The translations under genes and the position numbers were made by a program. From Chloroflexota bacterium (lineage in GTDB: Bacteria > Chloroflexota > Anaerolineae > Promineifilales > Promineifilaceae): DNA of 55,850 bases. Of this stretch, positions 8,277-16,679 are shown one piece after another. The stretch lies in NCBI GenBank assembly GCA_024223125.1, contig JAAEOP010000564.1, positions 1-55,850 on the forward strand, given 5' to 3'. The notes under the pieces are model-generated. The model made no database searches and was not told the DNA's origin. It worked only from the letters and a program-made list of their open reading frames with translations. Numbering within the stretch: the stretch's first letter is position 1; each line of letters opens with the position of its first letter.

Positions 8277-10289
8277 TCAATCCCCGGGTACAAAAAAAGT
8301 ATCCCTTTCTTCGGCTATATCCACGTCGGATTCACCGGCATCTACTTGGCGGCGAAATTGGCTCATGTACAAATCATAGTAAAAGCCTTTGGCTTGCAGC
8401 AGGGTACGGTGGGTTCCCTGCTCGATTATTTCACCATGGTCTAACACCAATACTTGATCGGCATTGCGAATGGTGCTGAGGCGGTGGGCGATGACGAAAC
8501 TGGTACGGCCATGTAACAATTTCTCAAACGCGGCCTGAATTTCCCGTTCTGTGCGTGTGTCTACACTGGAGGTGGCCTCGTCTAAAATGAGAATGCGCGG
8601 GTTGCTGAGGGCCACCCGAGCAATAGAGATAAGCTGCCGCTGCCCCTGGCTTAAACCAGAGCCGCGTTCGCCCAGAATTGTCTCGTATCCATCCGGCAAT
8701 CGTTCGATGAAGTCGTGGGCGCGTGCTAGTTTGGCGGCCATCATCACCTCTTCATCGCTGGCGTCGGGGCTGGCGTAGCGGATATTGTTCATTACGGTGT
8801 CGCTGAATAGGAAAGTGTCTTGCAGCACAATACCGATTTGCTGGCGTAGGCTGGCCTGGGTGACGTCGCGTGCATCGAGGTTGTCAATGGTGATACGGCC
8901 GTCAGTCACATCCCAAAAACGAGGCAGCAAATTGATGATGGTGGTTTTGCCCGCGCCCGTTGGCCCCACAATAGCGATTGATTGTCCCGGTTGGGCGGCA
9001 ATGTTTATCCCTTTCAGCACTGGTTCGCCCGGATTATATTCAGCCCATACATTTTCAAAACGCACCTCTCCTTCAATCTGGGGCATTTCAATGGCGTCGG
9101 GTTTATCGGTCAGCTCCGGGATTTCATCCAGTAAATTAAAGATGCGTTCGCCGCCGGCAATGGCGCTTTGAATATTTGTCCACAGCAGCGCAATTTGCTG
9201 GACGGGACGGTTAAATTGCTGCGTGTAGGCGATAAAGGTAATAATCAGACCCAATGAAACGGTCGTGCCAAAAAAGCCGGCTCCATTCAAAATTGCAATA
9301 CCGCCAACGGCCGCAACAACAGCCAAACTAATGTAACTGAGCGCTTCTAACGTGGGCGCCAGACCACTGGTATAAGCCTGAGCTTTAATGTTAGCGTCCC
9401 GGTTGGCGGCATTGCTGCTGCGAAACTGTTCAATATTCTCATCTTCACGGCTAAACGCCTGCACCTCTCGTACCCCGGAAATACTCTCCTGTAAATCAGC
9501 ATTGACTGTGCCGATTTCTTTACGTGCTTGGCGAAATGCTTTCCGGGCCTGATCTGAGAACCATTTAGTGAGAATAATCATCAGGGGCAGAGTGATGAGG
9601 CTGACGATGGAAAAGGGAATATTGTCGCTGAACATGGTGTAAACAATCCACACAATCAGCAGGGTGCCGCTGGTAACCTGCACCAGCCCGAAGCCGATAA
9701 TTTGTTGGATAGTGTCCATATCATTGATTAAACGGCTCATCACATCGCCGACTTCATGCCTGGTAAAGTAGCCCAGCGTGAGGCGGTGGATGTGCTGAAA
9801 AATGTCGCCCCGCAAGTCGCGCAAGACATGGAACCCAGCCCAGCTCATCATATAAAAGGTCAGGCCGGTCAGGCCGGCGCTCAACACGTAGAATAGCACT
9901 ATCACCAGGATGATTTGGGTGAAACCGGCCAATGCTTCTTCATATGTGGCTGTGGGGTTGATGGTGGTATAGGTACAGTTGTTAGCGGCCGCGCCATTGT
10001 CGCCAAAGGCCTGCGCCATCAAGTCGCTCATGCCGGCCGGTATAGCCCCGCCTTCTGAACCGACGATAGCTTGCTGGTTGACATATGGGGTCAGGTAACA
10101 ATCTACCGCCTGACCGGTAAGGTAGGGGATGCGAACCTGCATCCAGGTGCTGGCGATTAGGGCGATGAGTACCATGATGATGGGCGCCCAATACGGCCGA
10201 AAATAAACGCCAAAACGTTTGATGGTTCCGCTGACGCTATCTGCTTTGCGGGCTTCTGTGCCCAGTAGTTGGGCTTGACGATCTAACAT
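8277..10289 (-). CDS. ABC exporter half-transporter with the catalytically complete ATPase (heterodimer partner 2)
   Basis: The order is an N-terminal six-helix exporter domain followed by a nucleotide-binding domain. Walker A is GPTGAGKTT, Walker B is ILILDEATSSVD with the catalytic Glu, and the switch histidine is in FVIAHRLSTI. The signature motif deviates (LSQGQRQ instead of LSGGQ). An extended polar loop (about residues 60-105) precedes the second helix. Its neighbour at 10359 carries the complementary pattern, as in TM287/288- or YheHI-type heterodimers, so the pair most likely exports drugs or lipids across the inner membrane. The ATG at 10289 has a GGAG site, and the 5' extension to 10358 is just the palindromic spacer. 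The product is 670 aa. It is last in the MarR-ABC-ABC operon. Confidence 0.92.
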   Translation of the reverse strand: MLDRQAQLLGTEARKADSVSGTIKRFGVYFRPYWAPIIMVLIALIASTWMQVRIPYLTGQAVDCYLTPYVNQQAIVGSEGGAIPAGMSDLMAQAFGDNGAAANNCTYTTINPTATYEEALAGFTQIILVIVLFYVLSAGLTGLTFYMMSWAGFHVLRDLRGDIFQHIHRLTLGYFTRHEVGDVMSRLINDMDTIQQIIGFGLVQVTSGTLLIVWIVYTMFSDNIPFSIVSLITLPLMIILTKWFSDQARKAFRQARKEIGTVNADLQESISGVREVQAFSREDENIEQFRSSNAANRDANIKAQAYTSGLAPTLEALSYISLAVVAAVGGIAILNGAGFFGTTVSLGLIITFIAYTQQFNRPVQQIALLWTNIQSAIAGGERIFNLLDEIPELTDKPDAIEMPQIEGEVRFENVWAEYNPGEPVLKGINIAAQPGQSIAIVGPTGAGKTTIINLLPRFWDVTDGRITIDNLDARDVTQASLRQQIGIVLQDTFLFSDTVMNNIRYASPDASDEEVMMAAKLARAHDFIERLPDGYETILGERGSGLSQGQRQLISIARVALSNPRILILDEATSSVDTRTEREIQAAFEKLLHGRTSFVIAHRLSTIRNADQVLVLDHGEIIEQGTHRTLLQAKGFYYDLYMSQFRRQVDAGESDVDIAEERDTFFVPGD

Positions 10290-10300
10290 AGGAGTCTCCG

Positions 10301-10359
10301 ATTGCGGATTGCAGAATGGGGAATTAACTGTCCGCAATCTGCAATCTGCAATCCGCAAT
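10301..10359. repeat. word-repeat hairpin between the two ABC genes
   Basis: ATTGCGGATTGCAG (10301-10314) and CTGCAATCCGCAAT (10346-10359) are perfect 14-base inverted arms. The right arm is preceded by further CGCAATCTGCAATC copies of the same seven-base word. It spans the spacer from the upstream gene's stop to the downstream gene's ribosome-binding site. It could act as an mRNA processing or stability hairpin that sets the subunit ratio. Confidence 0.85.
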
Positions 10360-12248
10360 TAGCTAAGTTCTACATCCTCTGAAAGCTGTGAATGGTAAAT
10401 CTCGGCATAGATAGGGCTGTTTTCCATTAGTTCTTCGTGGACGCCGCGGGCGACGAGGCAGCCTTTGTCTAGCACCAGAATCTGGTCGGCGTTGAGGACG
10501 GTGCTGATCCGTTGGGCAATGACAAAGCTGGTGCGCCCTTCCATTAGTTTGTCCAGCGCTTTTTGAATTTCGTATTCGGTGTTCAAGTCTACGCTGCTGG
10601 TAGAATCATCCAAAATGAGGATGTGGGGGTCCATGAGTAGGGCGCGGGCGATGGCCAGACGTTGTTTTTGGCCGCCGCTGAGGGTGGAGCCGCGTTCGCC
10701 TACAGCCGTCTCGTACCCACCAGAAAATTCAATAATAAAATCATGGGCAGCGGCCGCTTTGGCGGCGGCAATAATCTCTTCATCGGTGGCGTTGGGACGG
10801 CCGAAGGAAATATTGTCGCGTATGGTGCCGCTGAAGAGGGTGGTTTCTTGCAGGACGATGCCGATGCGTTGGCGTAAACTTTCAATAGTCACATCGCGTA
10901 TGTCACGGCCATCTATCGTCACCTGTCCCACACTGACATCATAGAAGCGGGGGATGAGGTTGATGATGGTTGTTTTGCCGCTGCCGGTTCCGCCGAGCAG
11001 GGCGATGGTTTGTCCCGGTTCGGCCGTCAAGTTTATATCTTCTAAGACTGGTTCGCTGCCTTCAAAGTAGCGGAAGGTGACGTTTTGGAATTGGATACGG
11101 CCGTTGACCTCTGCCAAATCAACCGCATCTGGCTTATTTTCCACATCATTTTTGGTATCCAGAATTTCAAAAATGCGGTCGGCGCTGGCTGACGCTTGGG
11201 CCATCAACGAAATGATAAACCCTAATTGGCCTATGGGCATAAAGAGGTAGATGAGGTAAAGGCTGAACTTTTGCCATTCACCCAAAGTCAATGTGCTGTT
11301 CAAAATTTGACGGCCGCCAAAATACAAGACGGCCGCTTGCCCCATATTCATCACCAGGAAAATGAACGGGAATAGGAAGGTAAAGACGCGGGCGATGTGG
11401 ACGCGCTGCTCTAACTCAGAATCAATTGCGCCCTTAAAATGAGTCTGTTCACGCGGTTCTGAAACGGACGCCTTAACGACTTTGAACCCGGCCAGATTTT
11501 CTTGCAGAATCGTATTTACACGAGCCAGACGGCGTTGGACTTCCCCGAATAAGGGTTGGGCCAGGCTGCCAAAAATCATAAAACTGATCAAGGCAATGGG
11601 TAACAGGGGCAGGACGACCAACGTTAAGCGCCAGTTGGTGTAGAAGAGGATGAGCAATGTGCCCACCAGCAGTAAGATGGATTGTAAAGCTAATAGAAGC
11701 CCTTGTCCCAAAAAGAGGCGCAATTTTTCCACGTCGTCAGTGGCGCGAATCATGAGTTGGCCGGTGCGGTTGCGGTCATGGTAGCTGAAACTGAGCCGCT
11801 GAATTTTGGAAAAGAGGTCGTTTCGCAGCTCAAAGGCGATGTTGTGCGACAATACCTGGGACAGATAGCTTTGGGTGAAGGCGAACAGGCCGCGGGCAAT
11901 GGCAAAAGCGACAATGAACAGGCCCGCTAAAATGATAGCCCGTTCAGCTCCATTTAAATCAGTTTGGGCAGCGGTCAGGTCCAGGGCCAGCCGGTCGGCG
12001 GTGAAGGTTTGTACATTGGCGGGCAGCCCTAAAATGACCTGATTGAGGGTGTTGCTGGTAATGGTGTCTATGATTCTCTGCACCAGTTGAGGTACGGCTA
12101 ATTGGGCCAGGGTAGCGACGATGAGGGCAAGGACGGCTCCGGCAGTGACTTTGGGATATTGGCTCACGTAGCGAATGGCCCGGCCTAGAGATTTGTTGTT
12201 CATCCGGGCACGGCCGCGTTTGCGAGGTTTGTTTCCGACTGCTTGCAT
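10359..12248 (-). CDS. ABC exporter half-transporter with a degenerate ATPase site (heterodimer partner 1)
   Basis: The protein has 629 aa, with six transmembrane helices and then an ATPase domain. Walker A GGTGSGKTT and signature LSGGQKQ are canonical. Walker B ends ILILDDSTSSVD, so Asp replaces the catalytic Glu, and the H-loop reads FVIAQRIST, so Gln replaces the switch His. These two losses are typical of the non-hydrolysing site in heterodimeric exporters. Combined with the LSQGQ signature of the partner, all degeneracies fall in one composite site. The ATG at 12248 is preceded by GGAGACC. It follows the MarR gene by 71 bases and precedes its partner by 69 bases, each spacer holding a hairpin. 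Confidence 0.93.
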   Translation of the reverse strand: MQAVGNKPRKRGRARMNNKSLGRAIRYVSQYPKVTAGAVLALIVATLAQLAVPQLVQRIIDTITSNTLNQVILGLPANVQTFTADRLALDLTAAQTDLNGAERAIILAGLFIVAFAIARGLFAFTQSYLSQVLSHNIAFELRNDLFSKIQRLSFSYHDRNRTGQLMIRATDDVEKLRLFLGQGLLLALQSILLLVGTLLILFYTNWRLTLVVLPLLPIALISFMIFGSLAQPLFGEVQRRLARVNTILQENLAGFKVVKASVSEPREQTHFKGAIDSELEQRVHIARVFTFLFPFIFLVMNMGQAAVLYFGGRQILNSTLTLGEWQKFSLYLIYLFMPIGQLGFIISLMAQASASADRIFEILDTKNDVENKPDAVDLAEVNGRIQFQNVTFRYFEGSEPVLEDINLTAEPGQTIALLGGTGSGKTTIINLIPRFYDVSVGQVTIDGRDIRDVTIESLRQRIGIVLQETTLFSGTIRDNISFGRPNATDEEIIAAAKAAAAHDFIIEFSGGYETAVGERGSTLSGGQKQRLAIARALLMDPHILILDDSTSSVDLNTEYEIQKALDKLMEGRTSFVIAQRISTVLNADQILVLDKGCLVARGVHEELMENSPIYAEIYHSQLSEDVELS

Positions 12249-12274
12249 AGATGGGTCTCCTGTTTATGAGATAT

Positions 12275-12338
12275 ATTGGGAGATTAGAGATTGGAGATTA
12301 GTCTTTAATCTCCCAATCTTTAATCTCCAATCTCCAAT
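12275..12338. repeat. word-repeat hairpin between marR-like and ABC genes
   Basis: ATTGGGAGATTA (12275-12286) pairs with TAATCTCCCAAT (12306-12317), and ATTGGAGATTA (12290-12300) pairs with TAATCTCCAAT (12321-12331). Extra CTCCAATT follows. The words differ from those of the other hairpins but the design is the same. The repeat overlaps the last codons of the MarR gene, so that protein's C-terminus (TQLEIGD) is repeat-encoded. Confidence 0.85.
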
Positions 12339-12859
12339 TGTGTCCTAGCTTCATTTAAGTTTTGTTTGAGTTTGATGAGTAAGTTGGTTAACTCAGTTTG
12401 GTCTTGATTGCTGAGTTTGCTAAAGCAGCCGCCGACGATACTGAACTGTTTGTGGGCGTATTGGCTGACCAGGGTACGGCCGTTGTCTGTCAGGCAGATG
12501 TTGAATTTGCGCCGATCTTGGGTATCCAGGTGGCGTTCAATCAGGCCGTCGTTTTCCAAGCCGCGTATGAGGGAGCTGATGGTGTTGCGGCTGGTTCCGC
12601 GCCATTTGCTAATTTCGGAAGGGTTGAGCATACGGCCGTCTTCGATGTTTTCGTGAATGTAGAGGCTCATCAGAACCAGATATTGGGCTTCAGTCAGGCC
12701 GCTGTTGGCAATGCTGGCTTCGCTGATGTGGCGCAGGGCGTGGCCGAAGCGGCGCCATTCGCCCACCAGACGTACTGCTTGAGGGGTGACATCTGGGCTG
12801 ACGGATTGTACGAAATCAATCCAGCGCTGCTGTTTATGGGAATCATTTCCATGAGTCAT
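12320..12859 (-). CDS. MarR-family transcriptional regulator
   Basis: This 179-residue winged-helix regulator has the recognition region LNPSEISKWRGTSRNTISSL followed by the wing DTQDRRKFNICLTDNGRTLV, which is diagnostic of MarR proteins. It is the first gene of a minus-strand unit with the two ABC half-transporters, so it most likely represses or tunes that exporter in response to a small ligand. I chose the ATG at 12859 (MTHGNDSHKQQ), with GGAAAG upstream; the frame is open to 12913 with another ATG. The last residues are encoded by a spacer hairpin. A palindromic operator could not be picked out with certainty because the region upstream is itself full of repeats. Confidence 0.9.
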   Translation of the reverse strand: MTHGNDSHKQQRWIDFVQSVSPDVTPQAVRLVGEWRRFGHALRHISEASIANSGLTEAQYLVLMSLYIHENIEDGRMLNPSEISKWRGTSRNTISSLIRGLENDGLIERHLDTQDRRKFNICLTDNGRTLVSQYAHKQFSIVGGCFSKLSNQDQTELTNLLIKLKQNLNEARTQLEIGD

Positions 12860-12944
12860 ATATTCACACTTTCCATTCGTCTTAGAATTGTACTGAGTGG
12901 AATTATACGACATCGAACTAAATTATCAAAATTGAGGCATTAGA

Positions 12945-13001
12945 ATAATGAATTGTGAAGTGGGGAACCGTTCACAATTCATTGTTCATAATTCATTATT
13001 T
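12945..13001. repeat. word-repeat hairpin at the rnhB 3' end
   Basis: AATAATGAATTGTGAA (12945-12960) faces two related arms, TTCACAATTCATT (12972-12984) and TTCATAATTCATTATT (12986-13001). It belongs to the same structural class as the hairpins at 10301 and 12275, with a different word. The rnhB stop codon lies inside the right arm. Confidence 0.8.
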
Positions 13002-13624
13002 TCAAGGGTTTGGCGGAGGGGGGCGAAAGAGCGGCGGTGTAAGGGGCAGGGGCCACTGTTTTGCAGAGCGGCCAGGTGTTGGGGGGTTCCGTACCCTTTA
13101 TGTTGGGCAAATCCGTAGGTCGGATAACGGCCGTCTAACTCAATCATGAACTGGTCGCGGGTCACTTTGGCCAGGATGGAGGCGGCAGCAATGCTTACGC
13201 TTTGGGCATCGCCACGGATGATGGCTTGTTGGGGGAGGTTGAGGGTAGTCAGGCAAATACGGCCGTCTACCAATAAATATTCTGCGGCCGGCGAAAGTTG
13301 GGCAACGGCCGCGCACATCGCTTGTTTGGTGGCAGCAATAATACCGATTTCATCAATACAGTCGGCCGTTGCCAGTCCAATACCATAAGCCAGGGCGTAT
13401 TGGGTGATGTGTGCAGAAAGGGCGCTGCGGGTTATGGGGGAGAGTTGTTTGGAGTCGTTTACGGCGGCAAGTTGGGCCAGGGCTTTGGGATTGTTGAGGG
13501 GCAGAATGACGGCCGCTGCCACCACAGGCCCGGCCAAAGCGCCTCGACCAGCCTCATCCAATCCGGCAATATGTAGGAGATTGGTTTGGGTTTGGACGGT
13601 CGTTTCAATACTCAAATCTGCCAT
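12986..13624 (-). CDS. rnhB: ribonuclease HII
   Basis: This 212-residue enzyme removes RNA from RNA/DNA hybrids, including single misincorporated ribonucleotides. The catalytic acidic residues are visible: GLDEAGRG near residue 23 (Asp and Glu), the Asp in LLVDGRI, and the Asp in KVTRDQFM. The C-terminal YPTYGFAQHKGYGTPQHL block is typical of bacterial RnhB. Length and motif order are normal. It is cytoplasmic and Mg2+/Mn2+ dependent. The start is the ATG at 13624. The last residues (LENNEL) are encoded within a spacer palindrome, and the conserved part ends before them. It is transcribed in the same direction as the MarR/ABC operon, which begins 127 bases downstream of its stop. Confidence 0.95.
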   Translation of the reverse strand: MADLSIETTVQTQTNLLHIAGLDEAGRGALAGPVVAAAVILPLNNPKALAQLAAVNDSKQLSPITRSALSAHITQYALAYGIGLATADCIDEIGIIAATKQAMCAAVAQLSPAAEYLLVDGRICLTTLNLPQQAIIRGDAQSVSIAAASILAKVTRDQFMIELDGRYPTYGFAQHKGYGTPQHLAALQNSGPCPLHRRSFAPLRQTLENNEL

Positions 13625-13732
13625 ATTATTTGGGTGGGTTTCAAATCAAATCAAAGGGCGAACCGGTTAGGCGATGCCAATAAAATGATCGACACGGCCT
13701 AGATAATACAAACGCCACAGACAAACTGAAGA

Positions 13733-13758
13733 TTGGGCAAGATCGGCGTCTTGCCCAA
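13733..13758. repeat. perfect hairpin in the 13625-13901 spacer
   Basis: TTGGGCAAGA (13733-13742) and TCTTGCCCAA (13749-13758) pair perfectly around a six-base loop. GGTTTT follows on the plus strand, too weak for a confident terminator call. The arms share the CAAGA/TCTTG core with the hairpin at 31776. The rest of this 277-base spacer shows no credible gene. Confidence 0.6.
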
Positions 13759-13901
13759 CGGGTTTTCACCATGCTTCTAAAATTGGTTCTGTTGCCCGAT
13801 AAAGATACATCCATTTGGCAACCAAAAAAGGTAGGCATAAAGATTGTCCTTTTGGCAAATCAGTTACCGACACCAATTTACCGTTTACGGAACAGCAAAC
13901 C

Positions 13902-16436
13902 CTACATCTTGGTGTGGTCTATTCTTAAACCGCCGGGTAGTTTGATGGTGAATATTGCTCCCCGTTGTTCACCATTGCGGACGAAAATGGAACCGCCATG
14001 ACTCTCGGCAATATTTTTTACGGCCGCTAACCCCACCCCCGTACCTTCCAACGCCTGCAATGAATCTTGAATCCCCCGATAATATTTATCAAACACATGG
14101 GGTAAATCTTTTTTAGGAATACCAGGGCCATTATCTTTTACCACAATTCGAATCCAATCGGGCGCATAACTGGTCACAATATCAATACGGGTTCCAGACC
14201 CCGAATATTTAAGGGCATTGTCTAGTAGATTCAGAATCATGTGGTACAGACGAATTCGATCTCCCCCAATATCAAATGGCTGACCCTGGCAGGTGTATGA
14301 GATTTGAATTGATTTTTGTAAAGCAACCCCTTCTACATCTTGCATCACACGATTAATGATTTCCTGTAAATCACAGGGAGCGCTTTTCAGGATCATGGAG
14401 TCATCCTGAGAAACAGTTTGTAGAAGCTGGTTGATCATTTCTAACATTCTATCGGCGGCGACATTGATCTCTTGCAAAAAGCGCTGACCTTTGTCGTCCA
14501 ATTCAGCCGTACGTTCCAAAAGTGATGACCAGCCGTTAATGGCCGTTAGCGGGTTTTTGAGATCGTGGGACAGCATGTGCATAAATTCGGAGCGATCTTT
14601 TTCCAGCCGTTTTACATAGGTGATGTTTTGCATGACGATAATCGTGCCCACTTCCACTACGTGTTCAGTGGTAGTAAGGTAAGTTTCTTCTTTGATCTTG
14701 ACTTCAGTTGTCATGCCTACACCGCGGCTGATGGCTTCAAACATCTGCGACATATTGGATTCTAACAGTACATTGGCGGCATCATTTGCTACCAAAACCA
14801 TACCGTTATGATCCAAAACGATGAGTGGTTCGGAAAGGGTGTGCGCTGTTGCTTGAATAGCGGCTCGCTGTCGTTCTGATTCTTCAAAGAGGCGTGCATT
14901 TTCCACGGCCGTGGCAACCGGATTAGCAAACGCTTCCAATCGGGTTACATCCTCATCAGCAAAAATACCGTCTTCCTTATTAAACAAGGCCAGCGTACCG
15001 ACGACATCGTTTTTAATCTTCAAAGGGACACAGGCCAGGGAACCGGGAGCCGAACCATTAATATGATCTACAGCGGCATCGTAGTCGGGATGGGTGGTGA
15101 TGTCATTGGTAACAATAGCTACACCAGACAAAGCCACTTTACCTATAATTCCTTGGTCTAGCGGGTATAGAATCTCATTTGAAGCTGACCAGTGTAACGG
15201 CCGCAGCGCCTTCAGCAGCGTATCAACCACATAGATATGCACCTGCTCTACAGGCCAATTTTTATTAACCTGAGTGACCAACACTTCATAAACTCGTTGC
15301 AAATCGAGCGATGCAGACACTGAGCGGGAAACTTCATTGAGGGCGGTTAATTCAGTCAACCGTTGGGCCAGGGCGTCATCTGTGGCCTGGTACAGACGCG
15401 CATTTTGAATGGCAATGGCGGCAAAGTCAGCAATGGCGCTTAACAATTGTTCGTCGTGGGCATCAAAGAGCTGCCCTTTTTTGTGATGGACTGCCGACAA
15501 CACACCGAATGTAACGCCGCCCAATGTAATGGGCACAAATGCTAAAGCTTCCACCAGATAACCGGTCATTAACTGCGGCTTTTCCTGACCCGGCTGACGA
15601 TGGGTACGGACGGGTTTGCCTGTACTGATAACCTGACCGGCTGGAGTATCTTCACGGATTGGCATTCTTGTGCGTCGCAGACGAGCGTCATCTATACCTA
15701 GTTCCGCTTCCAAAAACAGTTCGCCGCTGTTCTCATCTACTAACCAGATTGTTGTTTCACCGGCGGCCGTTAAAGACATAGCGGTGGCGGCAACCTGATT
15801 CATCACTTCTTCCAAATTGAGCTGTGAGGTGATAGCGGAGGCAATTTGAGAAAGGGCATCCACCAGATCGGGTTTTTGTTTGAGGGGGGTAGTTTGTAGA
15901 TACGGCCGTTCTACAATCTGTATCTTCATTTCCAGGTGGCCCAACGTCAGCCGGTCATTATCGGCCAGTGCATAAGGCGTATTGGTTCCTATCGAACGAT
16001 CATTCCGTAAGGTGCCATTTGTACTGCCAAAATCAATTAGATATAGATTATTGGGGGTTGGCCTGAGGGTTGCATGCTGCCGGGAAACACCCCGATGTTC
16101 GGCCTCATAAGGTGTTAAATCTACCAGATCAGGCGCGTCTATACCCCGGCCCAATGAAATTTCGCCATTCACATCCAGACCCAAATATTGGATTGTTTCA
16201 GATCCTATTTCAAAACATATACGCCAGACAGGATGTTTTTCGCTGGGAAATGTGCCAGTTTGATCGGGGACAGGTAAATAGGTTATTTGAGAGAGGAGAT
16301 CGCTAGTTTGGGACTTATTGAGTAGCCCGGTTTTTTTTGCGGCTTGTGCTTCGATCATGATTAGATGATTTTCGGTTGCAATGAAGAATAGATTGTTGTT
16401 TTCTTCTCTTGCCAATATTGTTTTTTGAGCAGACAA
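13902..16436 (-). CDS. FHA-GAF-GAF-PAS-like sensor histidine kinase
   Basis: An N-terminal FHA domain (about residues 75-180) has the phosphothreonine-binding hallmarks GRG, SRQHA and STNGT. Two GAF domains follow (about 200-360 and 375-530), then a short PAS-like region, an intact DHp with H-box SHDLKNPLTAINGW (His at about residue 624) and a complete HATPase (N-box LNLLDNALKYSG, G1 VKDNGPGIP, G2 GTGVGL). There are no membrane helices, so it is a cytosolic sensor reading GAF ligands and possibly Ser/Thr-kinase output through FHA. The start is uncertain: the frame begins at TTG 16436, with ATG 16358 as alternative, and neither has a clear ribosome-binding site. No response regulator is adjacent. 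Confidence 0.9.
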   Translation of the reverse strand: MSAQKTILAREENNNLFFIATENHLIMIEAQAAKKTGLLNKSQTSDLLSQITYLPVPDQTGTFPSEKHPVWRICFEIGSETIQYLGLDVNGEISLGRGIDAPDLVDLTPYEAEHRGVSRQHATLRPTPNNLYLIDFGSTNGTLRNDRSIGTNTPYALADNDRLTLGHLEMKIQIVERPYLQTTPLKQKPDLVDALSQIASAITSQLNLEEVMNQVAATAMSLTAAGETTIWLVDENSGELFLEAELGIDDARLRRTRMPIREDTPAGQVISTGKPVRTHRQPGQEKPQLMTGYLVEALAFVPITLGGVTFGVLSAVHHKKGQLFDAHDEQLLSAIADFAAIAIQNARLYQATDDALAQRLTELTALNEVSRSVSASLDLQRVYEVLVTQVNKNWPVEQVHIYVVDTLLKALRPLHWSASNEILYPLDQGIIGKVALSGVAIVTNDITTHPDYDAAVDHINGSAPGSLACVPLKIKNDVVGTLALFNKEDGIFADEDVTRLEAFANPVATAVENARLFEESERQRAAIQATAHTLSEPLIVLDHNGMVLVANDAANVLLESNMSQMFEAISRGVGMTTEVKIKEETYLTTTEHVVEVGTIIVMQNITYVKRLEKDRSEFMHMLSHDLKNPLTAINGWSSLLERTAELDDKGQRFLQEINVAADRMLEMINQLLQTVSQDDSMILKSAPCDLQEIINRVMQDVEGVALQKSIQISYTCQGQPFDIGGDRIRLYHMILNLLDNALKYSGSGTRIDIVTSYAPDWIRIVVKDNGPGIPKKDLPHVFDKYYRGIQDSLQALEGTGVGLAAVKNIAESHGGSIFVRNGEQRGAIFTIKLPGGLRIDHTKM

Positions 16437-16497
16437 GTCTGTACAGATTTCTGCAAATATATCTTATCAAATTTACAAGAAATCTTTCTATTCAAAA

Positions 16498-16598
16498 TTG
16501 GTAACCATTCAGGTGTCCGGCACTTTATTACCAAGTCTACTGGAGTAGCACACTCGTTTATAAGTGCCGGGCACCTTGGGGGAGTGAATGGTTACCAA
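16498..16598 (+). mobile_element. MITE-like element, family 1, copy A
   Basis: This element of about 101 bp has terminal inverted repeats TTGGTAACCATTCA (16498-16511) and TGAATGGTTACCAA (16585-16598). Inside is a second inverted pair around GTGCCGGGCACC-type sequence. A near-identical copy in the opposite orientation lies at 48061-48154. There is no coding capacity, so any movement would need a transposase from elsewhere. It lies in the spacer upstream of the FHA kinase gene. Confidence 0.85.
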
Positions 16599-16679
16599 AA
16601 TTGTTGTGTAAATTGTTGGATTGGGTCAATTGTACCGGGTAACAGTGTATGTGGGGTCAAGAGATTGTGAAAATAAAGC

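Noticed and set aside
12398..12943. 181-residue plus-strand frame opposite the MarR gene
   Set aside because: It is an Ala/Val-rich shadow of the regulator, with no Shine-Dalgarno sequence and no motif.
13641..13838. 65-residue minus-strand frame between rnhB and the FHA kinase
   Set aside because: It runs through a perfect hairpin, has no ribosome-binding site and reads like non-coding sequence.
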